A DNA stretch of 64,000 bases from Heterostelium album PN500 (taxonomy: Eukaryota > Evosea > Eumycetozoa > Acytosteliales > Acytosteliaceae). The DNA lies in the NCBI RefSeq assembly GCF_000004825.1, contig NW_008805070.1:868001-932000 (forward strand). Direction: 5' to 3'. The translations under genes were made by a program, and so were the position numbers. Position 1 is the first letter of the stretch; each line of letters starts with the position of its first letter. Shown in pieces: positions 49,001-59,947 of this stretch. Under the pieces are notes generated by a model. That model saw only the letters and a program-made list of their open reading frames with translations, was not told where the DNA came from and searched no databases.

Positions 49001-51045
49001 ATGGAACATTTACAGCAGACAATATAACTATGAATTTCAAATCCAATGTAGAATCTGACTATCAATGTTTGGTCAGTATAGTTTTGGAGTCAAAGGACTC
49101 TACTTTTCAACCTGGAAAAGAATATATCTTATCACAACGATTCGATATCAACTTTTTCGCACAGTTCCATCCAATGAATAAAGGTTTTGAAGCAGCTGAG
49201 CAACAAGGTGAAAAGTCACCAATGCTCAATCTCTTTAAGAACCCATTGCAATGGACCAACAATCTTGTTGAATCTCAGGATCCAGATATCACCAAGTTTA
49301 TTGAAGGAATAGAGAGAACCACCCAGTCATTCCAATCGATTCGTGATCAAAACGTTGATCTCAGACTATCTTTGACAGATTCACAATTGGGAATTGTCAA
49401 ATCCATTGTTCAACGACGTTTACAATTGGTTGTTGGACCACCTGGAACTGGTAAAACTCATTTCTTGGCATTGATGGTGTTGATTATCATGGAAACATTG
49501 ATTAGAGCAGAGAAGAAATCGTATATCATTGCAATCACTGCACATACTCATACAGCAATCGATAATCTTTTGGTCAGAATTGCTGAACTAAAGAAAGAGT
49601 ACGAGTCATTTGCTGGTAATGCACTTAATTTCCAAATCGTCAAAAAGGAATCTTCCAAACTCTCTGAAAGCTTGACAAGCCACAACATTGTAAAGTATGA
49701 TAAGAAACATAAATTCAATCTTATGTGTATTGGTAGTACCTGTTGGGGATTGAATACACTTGGTTTAGACTTGGACATGTTGATCATTGACGAAGCATCT
49801 CAACTCCCATCACCACTTGCAGCCCTGGGACTGAATGCTGTCAACTTGGAAAAGAGCAGAGTTGTTGTTGTTGGTGATCCAAAACAACTTGGACCTGTAT
49901 TAAAAGCAAGCTTTATCGTTAGAAAAGATCTTTCAGTTAGTGATAAACTGGAACATCAAGAACCTAAATTCCACAAATCCATATTCTCTTGTTTGAAAGG
50001 TCAATTAGAAGATAGAGGTATTTCAAAACCATTCATTTCATTATGTGAAAATTTTAGGTAATTAAGAGAAAAAAAAATTTATATTATTTAATATTAATAT
50101 ATAATTATTTTTTTCTCCAGAATGACTGATAACCTTTGTAGATTCTTTTCAATTAATTTATATGGACCAAGTTATCAGAGTTTTCTTCCAAGAAAGGAAG
50201 AACCTGTGAACAAATTGTTGGTTTCTCCACAGTATGTGAACAACGATTTAATTCAAACGATTTTCAAGAATAACGATATTGGATGTCATACAATCTTGTT
50301 GAATCATCAACAATTTGGAAATCGTTCAGTGGAGGCAGAGATTGTTAGACAAATCTATAAATTCACTAGAGACAGTCTACAATTGGAGAATAAGACAAGC
50401 GATGAGATTGAAGAACAACTTTGGAGTTCAAAAACATTGGGTGTCGTCACTCCAATGAATATTCAGAGAGTAGAAATCCAACAGATGTTGGTGACTGAGC
50501 AACAGAAATATGGTTGTCGTGAACAACATATGCCACATGTCACAACGGCAGAGAAGATGCAAGGACAGGAATTTGACACCATTGTCATTTGTTACAATGG
50601 TTGGAGTGCAAACATCAAGGATTCCGATTTTATTTTCAATCGTAACAGATTGAATGTCAGTTTCTCTAGAGCCAAGAAACGTATTGTTCTGATCATTTCA
50701 TCATCACTATTGAAACCCGATGAAAAAATCTTTAACAATCGAAAGACTGATAATGCCTATAGATTCTTGAATGAATTTATAAAATACTCTTCCATACATA
50801 GATTCCAAGTTGAACAGGTACCAGCTACACCTCTACAAAACTATAAATCTCAGTCAACTCCACAGACTCCTCAATCACCAACCAATAATAATAATAATAA
50901 CAAAGATGATACTCCAACAACACCAATTACAAGTATAATAACAACAACTATTCAAACTAATCCACTATCACCTCAAGATGAACGAACTCTTCAAAGTGAA
51001 TTCATGAGAAAATTGAATATGTCAAATAATAATGATAAAGAGTAA
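46068..51045 (+). CDS. Nuclease-RNase H-like-helicase fusion (TM0106/Dna2-type)
   Basis: Predicted protein of about 1,595 aa; exons 46068-48534 (one frame slip), 48601-48773, 48834-50057 and 50121-51045. First is a small domain (LLEDGLITVDDQCYFVYN, possibly RAMA-like). Then comes a RecB/Cas4-like PD-(D/E)XK nuclease: GVGRYFHFNCDRYLAF, GGFAWEEKV, ISIPDFLQI, KILDAKSTG, QLAFYYLLLGE and a Cys set CDGCEYLDHC fitting an Fe-S cluster. A middle part (EVYLCLQQNPITQELFGYSV, FIYDYYERSYLFGLLAGQL) recalls the RNase H-like domain of bacterial TM0106-type proteins. The end is an SF1 helicase: VVGPPGTGKTH, MLIIDEASQLPSP, VVVGDPKQLGPVL, TTAEKMQGQEFDTIV and RNRLNVSFSRAKKRIVLI. Overall plan matches bacterial RecB-nuclease/helicase fusions and resembles Dna2. 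At 46957-46959 one A too many breaks the frame; without it LTPIQQAMIDGGFAWEE is continuous. Confidence 0.82.
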
Positions 51046-51078
51046 TAAAAAAATTATTGGTTTAGATAATTATTTATG

Positions 51079-53530
51079 TTAATTTAAAATTTCATAAATG
51101 AAGGGATTCATTGCATTTCTCCATTTGATGGAAACTGGACCTTGACCCTGTGTATTACCTCCATCTAAACTTGGTGGAAGTGAAAACTGTATTGTTTTTA
51201 TCGATGTATACTCGTGTAAGCTTGTTAGAGAAGCTCTTACAACACTAATGTTTATAAAATTATAATTAATATTGGAATCACATGATCTTTATAGAGAATT
51301 ACTTACCTTAAAATAGCGGTAGTTCTATTTGCTATTGCTGCACCAGATACGTTGAGATCTGCATCTGCTTCTGTGAGTGCTATTGGTATAGTTAGACAAC
51401 CAATTCCATATTTTGAAGCTGTCAAAATAATATTTCTCAAACCTCTTGCTAAATCTGATGTAGTTGGGAATGGTGATTCTCCCCATGGTGTACGATCTAT
51501 AAATTTTTAAAAAAAAATATATGTTTAATACTATTTTTCTTTATCATATTATTGTGTTTAATTACTTTTACTATCAGCTAATAAATGGAAAACAACTTGT
51601 ACATCTGAAAGATTGGAATGCTTAGTAATAAAGAAATCACCATTCTTTAGATCTGTTGTATCGACTGACTCTTTAAACATCTCTATCTGTTTATCGATTG
51701 AATCGAAATGTAACTCTGTTGACATGTTACAATATTGAATGAAATCTAAGATATATAAAATGTTAACTTTTAAGTTTTAAAAAATAAATGAATAATAATA
51801 TTAATTACTCTTTTCACTTTGAGAATTAAAAGAAAGTGATGGATCTGCTAATAGAATGACGGCGGACAGTGAATCGGAATAGAGTGTTTGGATATACTCT
51901 ATTCTCTTGGACTTTAAGTATTCACCGGTTGACACTGGACGACACAAGTGTAGAGGTAGGGCATCGATAAGTTTGAATTCGAATAACTTTTTCTTTTGAA
52001 CACCAACAGCAATCATTAAACTCTCTGTTACTTTGTAGTATGACTTTTTCGATGCATTTGATTGTGTCATCATCGATGACTTGGGTGAAGTCGACATGAC
52101 AGCCGCACCGAATGAATCTTTTCTAGATGGTTTACTGTTCATAATATCTGTAACATCCGATCCACCGGTAGTAGTAGTCATTGCTCCACCAAGTGTCATT
52201 GATTTACTATGTCGTTGTGGTGATCCAACATCATTTAATTGTTGATTTTGTTGTTGTTGTTGTTGTTGATTATTAATATCTATTTGTGATGATTGTATGG
52301 TTGGTGATGTAATTGGTGATGTATTACTACCTTGTTGTTGTTGTTGCTGTTGATTTGTTTGTTGTTGTTGTTGATTTCCACCAGGTAAATTCTTCTTAAA
52401 TCTATCAAAAGAGAAGAAAGAAGATGCTCTTTGAACACCTTTATCTAAACCTTGTCCAAGTGATCCAATGATTCCAACCTTTTCAGGTTCCTTTGGTTTA
52501 TCTGCAATACTACTATCTCTACGACTACTACTATTACTTCTTGTTTTATTTACACCTGTAGTTGTTGTTGATTGTGCATTATTATTATTATTATTTAAAC
52601 TTGATGTATTATTACTGTTGCTATTGCTGTTTGGTATACCAAAATCCTCATCTACTTTATCCAATTCATCTTTTGTTGTTTCTAACCAATATAGATCATT
52701 CAAGAATGATGTAAAGTCAGCCTTTTGTTTTATCTTTAAATCGTTGATTTCATTCTCATATCTCTTTTCCACAATTTCAATCTTTTTTACATTGTCACTA
52801 ACCATTTGTTCTATTATATCACCAGTATGTCCATGATTTGCTGCTTCTTGCATCTCTTTTGAATGACTATATATATTTTTAAAGATATAATTAAATTATT
52901 GATAAAATATAATAAATTTTAACAAATTATGTAATTACCTTTCATTTATAAATTGTAATTCTTCTTTTCTTTTACTTAATAATATGTTGAATGAGGTTGC
53001 AAATAGTTCTTCTTGATTGATTATCTTTTCTTTGGTTTCAATCGATTTGTTGACGAGATAGAGGAACATTTTGATACGCTCTTCTTGAAGAGTCTGGTCT
53101 GCAGTTACTTCATTTGGTAACATACTATTCCAATAATGTGTTCTCTCTGTATATTGTAGAGCCAGTGTATTTATCTTTTGCTGTAACATTGACAATTGTA
53201 AACTATCAACTTTGAAATAGAAATAATAAACAATCATTAATAATAAGAAATTTATTGCTTTGCATTATTATTTATATGATCATCTTTTTTTCTTTGCATA
53301 CTATTTAATTTATCTTGATCATCATTATATCTTATATATTGATCATCTAAAAAGGTATCGATGGTGTTTAGCAGTGATACAGAGAGATACGGAGGAATAT
53401 CAAACTCTTGCATGAATTGTGCAACTGCAACCGATGTATCTTCACCCTTTCTAAGATGAAACTGTGCAGCTACATATTTCCTACCAACAGGAAACTCTAA
53501 TTGAAATGTAATATCTGTATGTGATATCAT
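51079..53530 (-). CDS. C12orf4-like conserved protein (DUF2362 family)
   Basis: Predicted 697-aa protein; six exons on the minus strand: 53530-53302, 53209-52939, 52866-51809, 51745-51566, 51496-51307 and 51244-51079, all phases consistent. The N-terminal part (TFQLEFPVGRKYVAAQFHLR), the helical middle and the C-terminal blocks ITKHSNLSDVQVVFHL, ARGLRNIILTASKYGIGCLT and TSIKTIQFSLPP resemble vertebrate C12orf4, a cytosolic protein of poorly known function linked to mast-cell degranulation and intellectual disability. A dictyostelid-specific insertion rich in Gln/Asn/Ser lies in exon 3. The family call rests on remembered motifs in the C-terminal half. The start was set at the ATG at 53530. 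Confidence 0.68.
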
Positions 53531-54250
53531 CACTCTGTTACACCTTGATATTACTATATAGTAATACACGAAATTTGCGAAAATTTTTTTATAATTAATA
53601 TTTAAACATTCCCAATGTGAGCTTCACATGAATTAAAAAAAAAATAAAAATAAAAAACAATAATTTATTTATATATATTATAATATAACCCTGTCTTTAA
53701 TTTTTGAGGGATTAATGCAAATATATTTTTTCCTCTAGAAAGACGATAGATAAATCAATTTCATCATAATATTAATATTTATTAATATTAATATTAAAAT
53801 CACAAATAGAATAATTATAAATATATTGATACTCTTTTATAAAGAACCATTATTAATGATAAAACACTTTTAAAAAAATCTAAAGAATATATTATATTAT
53901 ATTTTTTTAAATAAAAATAGATATAAAAAAATTTCAACACTCACGATTTGATGAAATTTCAAACTGATAAAGTGTGAAGATCAACACACAATAATTTCGA
54001 TGTTTATCGATTTCAGGTTTATCTACATACGAACGATTTATTTGGACAACTTGAAATATATGAAAAAATAAAAAATTAATAAATTATAATAATCTATTTC
54101 TATGACATCTTAAACCACTCTTTAATCAAATAGATGATCATCCAACAAATATGTATTGTTCAAACTATAAATACTCTGTTTAGTGAAATTATAAAATAAT
54201 CAAATATAAAACTTTATCTATCTAAAATCACTAATAATACTAAAAAAAAA
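53531..54250. other. AT-rich spacer
   Basis: 720 bp upstream of the C12orf4-like gene (minus) and the putative micro-protein (plus). It contains TTAATATTAA-type palindromes near 53770-53795. No gene is seen. Confidence 0.5.
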
Positions 54251-54489
54251 ATGTTAATAAGTATGTATTTTTTTAATTCAAGATTTTTAATATTCTTTAA
54301 CTAAAGAACAAACACTGTTGTTGATATTTAGATACGATTATGAATCTCTCAATTCATAGTGCTCAATCTGTTGCTGCTACCAGCAGCAATAATACAAATT
54401 TCAATTCATCAACCAACGCTAGAATGAACCAAGCAACAAACGATTTAGCTAGACTTCCATGGTCAACTCCTTTCTGGACCTGTTGGTAA
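54251..54489 (+). CDS. Possible 55-aa micro-protein with 10-nt first exon
   Basis: Exon 1 is only ATGTTAATAA (54251-54260). A 71-nt intron with GTATGT donor and ATTTAG acceptor leads to exon 2 (54332-54489). The product would be MLINTIMNLSIHSAQSVAA, then a Ser/Asn/Thr stretch, then DLARLPWSTPFWTCW with an unusually Trp-rich end. A 49-residue version could start at the ATG at 54340 without splicing. Base composition (GC-rich for this region) and good splice sites support a real gene. I recognise no family. Confidence 0.45.
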
Positions 54490-54843
54490 ACTACTACGAT
54501 GAAAGCTATATTCAATATTCTTTAAACTATAATCTATCGATATATTAAATAAAAATTTTATTTTATTTCAATTATTATTTCATTTAAATGATGAATCGTC
54601 ATTTCTTGTTATTACAATAACTTTGGTTTTTTTGGCAAACGAAAAACTTTATCGTGAGCAAAAATCAAATCAAAGGAAGTTCGTTGTCAAAACAAAGTTT
54701 TTATTTTTTTTTAATTTTTCAAAAATTTTGTGGTTGTCGGTGTGTGAGTAGTGCAGTGGAACCAACCTCAGCTGACTCTCGACTCTGAGCTTAAGTTTGT
54801 TACAGTGATATTGTTCTACCCTTTTCCCTTTTCATCATTCATC
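54490..54843. other. RPS16 promoter and 5' UTR region
   Basis: AT-rich spacer with poly-T tracts near 54696-54720, directly upstream of RPS16. No gene is seen. Confidence 0.5.
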
Positions 54844-55605
54844 ATGGCTGAAACAACCACCACTACCAAGAAGTGTGTTCAAACTCACGGAAAGAAGGTA
54901 TATATCTCTATCTATTGTTATTATAGGTTTTTTAGTTAGTGTAGAATGGATACAGGATCTATGATAGGAATAAAAAACAACAAAAAAAACAGATTATTGA
55001 TACAGAAACTCTATCTACTATCCATTATCTAGAGAAACGCTGTTGCCGTCGCCTATACCACTGAAGGTAAGGGATCAATCAGAGTTAATGGTGTTCCATT
55101 GTCATTGGTTCAACCACCAACCTTGAGATTGAAGGTTTACGAGCCACTCGCTGTTGCCCCACAAGGTTCATACAGCACTCTTGACATCCGTGTCAGAGTC
55201 CGTGGTGGAGGTCCAGTCGCTCAAGTCTACGCCATCCGTCAAGCTTTGGCCAAGGCTGTCGTTGCTTACAACCAAAAGTGTAGGTATTCATTGGCTTCTA
55301 TCAAATTTATCACAATTGTATTTGGAAAGGAACTATTTGATTTAGAATTGTGAAACTAGTTCAGATGCAATAGTGATTATTTTGGGTAGAATATAGAAAA
55401 GATAAGAAAAAGTAGAAAATTATAGAAACTAACAATCAAACATTAATTATATCAAATAGACGTCGATGAGGCTACCAAAAACGAAATTAAGAAGGCAATT
55501 CTCGCCTATGACAGATCTCTCTTGGTCGCTGACCCACGTCGTTGTGAGCCAAAGAAATTTGGTGGTCGTGGAGCTCGTGCAAGATTCCAAAAATCCTACA
55601 GATAG
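54844..55605 (+). CDS. rps16: 40S ribosomal protein S16 (uS9)
   Basis: Predicted 148-aa ribosomal protein; exons 54844-54897, 55033-55279 and 55460-55605. After [18 protein letters not shown] come [40 protein letters not shown] and the invariant C-terminus [10 protein letters not shown], whose tail reaches the decoding site of the small subunit. The length equals that of other eukaryotic S16. Codons are strongly biased, fitting high expression. A decayed copy of its last codons and 3' flank lies downstream. Confidence 0.97.
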
Positions 55606-55854
55606 TCATTTTATATTGTTATTCTGTATTGAAATAAACGGTACTTTATTAATAAACTGTTCAGTCCTGTTGAAGATATACTCTTGATTCTTCACTTCCA
55701 CCTTTGTTTCCGCTTGGAAGTCGGTCAGTTTCCGCCCACCACACTTTTTTTTTTGAATTTTTTTTTTTTCAATTTTTTGAATTTATTGCATAAAATAATT
55801 TGATTCAAATGAATACAAGTGTCAATTGAAAGTATAAATCTTATTGAATGTTAA

Positions 55855-55925
55855 AAGAAATTTGTAGGTCGTTGTGCTCATACAATATTCCAAAATCCTA
55901 CAGGTAGTCATTTTATATATCTTTT
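55855..55925 (+). pseudogene. Decayed copy of the RPS16 3' end
   Basis: The stretch reads like the end of RPS16 and its 3' flank (compare 55555-55620), with GGTCGTTGTGCTCATACA in place of GGTCGTGGAGCTCGTGCA and AAATCCTACAGGTAGTCATT in place of AAATCCTACAGATAGTCATT. The stop region and following TCATTTTATAT are kept, but a base change before GGTCG and a lost A put it out of frame. Confidence 0.85.
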
Positions 55926-57483
55926 TGAATTTATAAAGTGTATCATTAATATGAATTGTTTTGTATATTAATTTAATATATTCTGCTGAACGATCCATAA
56001 GTATATCCTTGGTCCACAGTAGGCTTCAGAAAGACAGAGTGGTTGTTTTGAGAATGGAAACAATCCATTTTCAATTTTTAATTTTTTTCACCTATTTAAA
56101 TTGATATATTGTACATTTATAAACTTTAAAATAACAACCTTTAGATTTTAGTCGAATATTTCATATGTTGTTATTTATAATAATTGGGTAAATATGTGGA
56201 TATATAAAGGTAGTTTAAAAAAAAAACAAACAACATTAAATATTCTTTTTTCAATTGTTTTTTCTTGGTATTTTTTTTTTTTTTTAATTATTCCATATTA
56301 ATATTTTTTCTTTTGAAAACTCTAGATGGAATATCCTTGTTTCCTTATTTACATCAGTGTTTCCACTTGGAAGTCAGTTACTCTCTCCCACTTTTATGTT
56401 TTTGTCAAAGTTGTGGTTTTTAACTCAAAGATACCAAACATTTGATCAATGACGAGGTAATACTGACCTTCTGGTAACTTTGATCTATTTCCAAAGTGAT
56501 CTAATCTCTAAAATATCCTCACCACTCGAACTCAATAGTTTAGTTTTAAGTACTTTTATTCTTTATTTAAAAGTCATTTAAATTCTTTGATTCACCCTTT
56601 AAACAAGAAGAGAAGAATTTTATTTATTTCCCCGTAAAGTGAGTACGACATTCTAATTAAAATTAGTTCTTGGTTGAAGATTGGAAGTGGTTCTTGGTGT
56701 TTCTTTTTGTTAAAGTACTAAAACAAAAAACAAAAAAACATTTATTTTATAAATTTGGTGTAAATCAACAAAGGTTAAAATAGAAATTTAAACTTTCTTC
56801 ACAAAATCATTTGAAAAAAAGGAAGAGGAATGACATTTGTTCTACTCATTTAGTTAGGAGCGCAAGGATACTAACTGATTAAGTTTAGAGTTTTAGCTAT
56901 TTGGAAACATGTATCCTTAAACATCAAATACAATTTAATGGGACATAAATTTAATCATTTAAATATAAAAGATAGCGAATTTGGATAGTCTAAATTTTGA
57001 TTTGGATGACTTTCAACTATGGAGCCTTTGATGTGTTGTTTTTTTTTTGATTTTAGGTTTTAAATTTCATAATTTTTTAGAAGTGACAATACAAGGTGGA
57101 AGTTGAGATGTTCAATAACACAAAAACTGTACCGCGGGTCTTATTTCAACTAGGGATATTTAAAATGAACGTCAACTAAAGACCAGGTGGGGGAATGATA
57201 TCTGTTCTATTTTCTACTCCTTAGGTTAGGCCAACAGGATACCACTACTGAGAGAGGGCTAAGGGAGTCACAGCGGGCTGTTAGACGGATAAACGTAAAC
57301 GTAACATTTTAGAGTGATTAGATCCTCCGTTTGTAATCCACGACTAAGAAAATAGTATTGAAACAAAAAAATTCTTTATTTTAATAAAAAAAATAACTTA
57401 AGTGTTGTTGAGATCCTTTTGCCGATAAGCATACATACGTCAGTGGTATATACCTCCGTTCATTAAAAATATCCCATTAATGT
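55926..57483. other. Decayed repetitive intergenic DNA upstream of tRNA-Pro
   Basis: No coding frame. Besides the RPS16-derived copies, two related stretches occur at about 56820-56875 and 57185-57240, sharing a GGAATGA, TTGTTCTA/CTGTTCTA, TAGGTTAGG/TAGTTAGGA, AGGATAC order. They look like remnants of an unknown dispersed repeat. Local GC is raised near 57180-57300. Confidence 0.4.
56325..56402 (+). repeat. Decayed copy of the RPS16 downstream flank
   Basis: The phrase TTTCCACTTGGAAGTCAGTT near 56359 echoes TTTCCGCTTGGAAGTCGGTC near 55708, with similar sequence on both sides. With the partial copy at 55855 it points to old tandem duplication of this whole 3' region. Confidence 0.6.
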
Positions 57484-57554
57484 GGCTCCATAGTTGAATG
57501 GTACAATATTATCTTAGGGTGATAGTGGTCTGGGTTCGATTCCCGGTGGAGCCC
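57484..57554 (+). tRNA. tRNA-Pro (anticodon AGG)
   Basis: Cloverleaf fits fully: acceptor stem GGCTCCA/TGGAGCC, D arm GTTG/CAAT with the GG pair in its loop, anticodon stem TTATC/GATAG with loop TTAGGGT (anticodon AGG at 57516-57518), T arm CTGGG/CCCGG with loop TTCGATT, and discriminator C. The internal Pol III promoters match consensus: A box TAGTTGAATGG and B box GGTTCGATTCC. No intron and no encoded CCA. The CTTAGGGTG anticodon region is typical of eukaryotic tRNA-Pro. Confidence 0.95.
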
Positions 57555-57574
57555 CAAACTTTATACTCTAGAAG

Positions 57575-57585
57575 GGTTCGCATGC
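57575..57585 (+). promoter_or_regulatory. Possible external B-box downstream of tRNA-Pro
   Basis: GGTTCGCATGC lies about 20 bp past the tRNA and agrees with the B-box consensus GGTTCGANTCC at nine of eleven positions. Dictyostelium tRNA genes often carry such an extra B box downstream, usually farther away (about 100 bp). Confidence 0.3.
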
Positions 57586-57591
57586 GGTTTA

Positions 57592-57609
57592 ATTTTTAAT
57601 TTTTTTTAG
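57592..57609 (+). terminator. Pol III terminator T-tract
   Basis: First long T run (TTTTTAATTTTTTTT) after the tRNA gene, the expected stop signal for RNA polymerase III. Confidence 0.6.
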
Positions 57610-58099
57610 TTTTTTAATTTTTTTTTTTCGCCCAAGCCTCTAGCAAAGTTGGTATGATTATATCAATACCCTCTCAGAGCGAAATCAACTATCATTATTC
57701 AATTCACTTTATCTTAATTGTTAAAGTATTCTACATTTAAAATCATTTAAAGATAAATGTTATTATCTATATACAGACAAAAGGCAAATGGACCATATAT
57801 TAAATAAATTATTTTTTTTAAAAATTATTTTTTCTTCAAAACATCAACTGTCACCATTCCGTACTAAATAATTGTCATGTTTGAGTTTATAACTTTTTTT
57901 TCTTTTTTATTTTTTTTTATTTTTTATTTTTATTTTTTTAAATTAAGACTTATATATTTGAATACATCTTACTTTGTACTTATTCCTAATATATTATTTA
58001 ACTTTAATAAATTAAAAATATAAAAGATAAATACTAATCTTTAAGTTTGGTACTAGATGGTAAAAAAATAGTAATTTTACTGTATTAGATTAATGTATT

Positions 58100-59385
58100 T
58101 TCCAATTGTATTCCTATTTTGGATAGATGCTGTGGCACAATGAAATATACACCATTATCTAGACATATTCATCCACTCGAAAGAATAAAGTTTGCTCATG
58201 CTCGCTGAAGACACTGGTGCTTTTCACTCTGGATGAATTGCACAGAGTCATCCACTGGTTTAACCTGTTCAAACTATCCACCACTGCGGACGTTAACTCT
58301 AGTAAATCGGTTATCAATGATAACTTATCATTCCGCTGGGTAACATTTCCACTACTAACCTTCCGTTCCCTAGAGTGTCATTAAATATTATGTACTTCCC
58401 TTGCTCTTCTATCACTTCTATCTTGAGTCACCCACACCTGATCAAATCAAGCTTGTCAACAGACTTATTGCTTGGTTTTTCACCAGTGCACCTGATGCCA
58501 AAGCAAAGTTCACCGCTTTGATGTCTTTGGATAGGTCTTGCTTTCACTGGAATGATGGTGGTCTGAATCAGTGGGATTTATCTCCTCGCTCTGCTGCTTA
58601 CAAAATATGGGTTTTTAATAGATAGAGTAGAAGCAATTCATTTGGTTACTTCAAAAACTTGGTCATCCATGCTTGATTGTGCCAAAAAAATTTACTAATC
58701 CAACTTCTTCACCATCCTTCAAACTGTTCCATTCATCTTGGATGGATTTTAGAAACAATCACTTCTCCAGAGTCACACCAGGCAATCCCATCCTTGCTGA
58801 TGATGGTAGTCTCTTTACTCTGAAGGAAATCTATTCTATCCTATTCAACCACAAGTACCCCCTATCCGCCGTACTGAAGGTCAACTAACCATCCAGATTG
58901 GTCACTCTTTGGTTCTCCAATCTCAGTTCCTACAAATATCCAAAGTCAAAGCGCCTATGCTACGTAACAGCATATTCCGGCTGTACTCTCACACATTTCC
59001 CATCAACCACAAGCGCACTGGTTATATCTGTGAGTTCTGTGGTGATACCTTCACTGAACTCTGCAACCCACATGAGAAATTTCTTCTTCAAATCCAGGAA
59101 ATGTAGTTTCACAGCAGTTCCTTTCTCTTATCAAGCATATACCACAAGTAACTATAGACTTCGCAATTGGAAAGCACATGAGCATCAAATTCGAAGGTCC
59201 TATTCGTACTGCTGCCATGACACGTAAATTTAAATCTGATTGGAATCTAATCCTTCCAACTACGTGCCACCACTTTATACTGTTGTTCATCAACACTCAA
59301 CTACTGTTAGATCTATTCAATCCTAATACCACTCAACTTATTAATTAATAATAACCTTAAACAATAATAATAATAAAAATAATAA
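58100..59385 (+). mobile_element. Decayed non-LTR (LINE) retrotransposon fragment, 3' part
   Basis: The region codes, in several broken frames, for pieces typical of the C-terminal part of LINE reverse-transcriptase proteins: IKLVNRLIAWFFTSAPDAKA, HWNDGGLNQWDLSPRSAAYK (compare the W-x-x-GGL-x-x-x-D post-RT motif), and a zinc-ribbon GYICEFCGDTFTELCNPHEK. The last frame ends at 59348, followed by an A-rich tail of AAT units to about 59385, as expected for a LINE 3' end. The element lies plus-oriented downstream of tRNA-Pro, the same side as TRE3-type elements in Dictyostelium. No 5' end or intact ORF is seen; it is an old, inactive copy. The left boundary is uncertain. Confidence 0.6.
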
Positions 59386-59400
59386 TATTTTTTTGGCTAT

Positions 59401-59421
59401 TTCTCACGGCCTGTGTGAGAA
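59401..59421 (+). other. Short perfect hairpin after the LINE tail
   Basis: TTCTCAC and GTGAGAA form a 7-bp inverted repeat around a 7-nt loop, just past the A-rich tail. It could be a 3' UTR structure or chance. Confidence 0.35.
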
Positions 59422-59947
59422 TGTATATATAATATAAACAAGAACTAGCATGTTAATATCAATACCTGCAATTTGTTGATTGATCATGAGTCAACAAATC
59501 TTTTTTTTTGTAGTGTAAAAGTCTTAGACATTGGACAAAGTTGTGGTATGTGGTTGATTGCAAAATAAATAGATATATAATTATAAGTTATATGTTATTG
59601 TTGTTGTTTTAGAAAAAGTATAAAAGTAGCAAAATACAATTTGCAACAAGGTTAGTTTTAAAAATAGTTTTTGGTTTGGAAAAAAAAAAAAAAAGAAAAA
59701 TCCAAATTTTCCTGACTTGAAAGGAGCGCACCACGCACTACTCCAGTATCTACACCTTGACTATCAGTATTGGTAGTACAAGGATAATGTTTAAAAAAAA
59801 AAAAAAAAAACTGTTGACAGGATTTATTTAATAATCTCAACACACACTTACACCACAACACACAACCACGTCAGCCATTGTAAACTCAACTATAAATACA
59901 AACAGCCTACAACCTTGAAGTTATATCATTGTTATACAAATATTTAC

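Noticed and set aside
57630-57720. Possible second tRNA-like sequence after tRNA-Pro
   Set aside because: No A or B box and no cloverleaf can be drawn.
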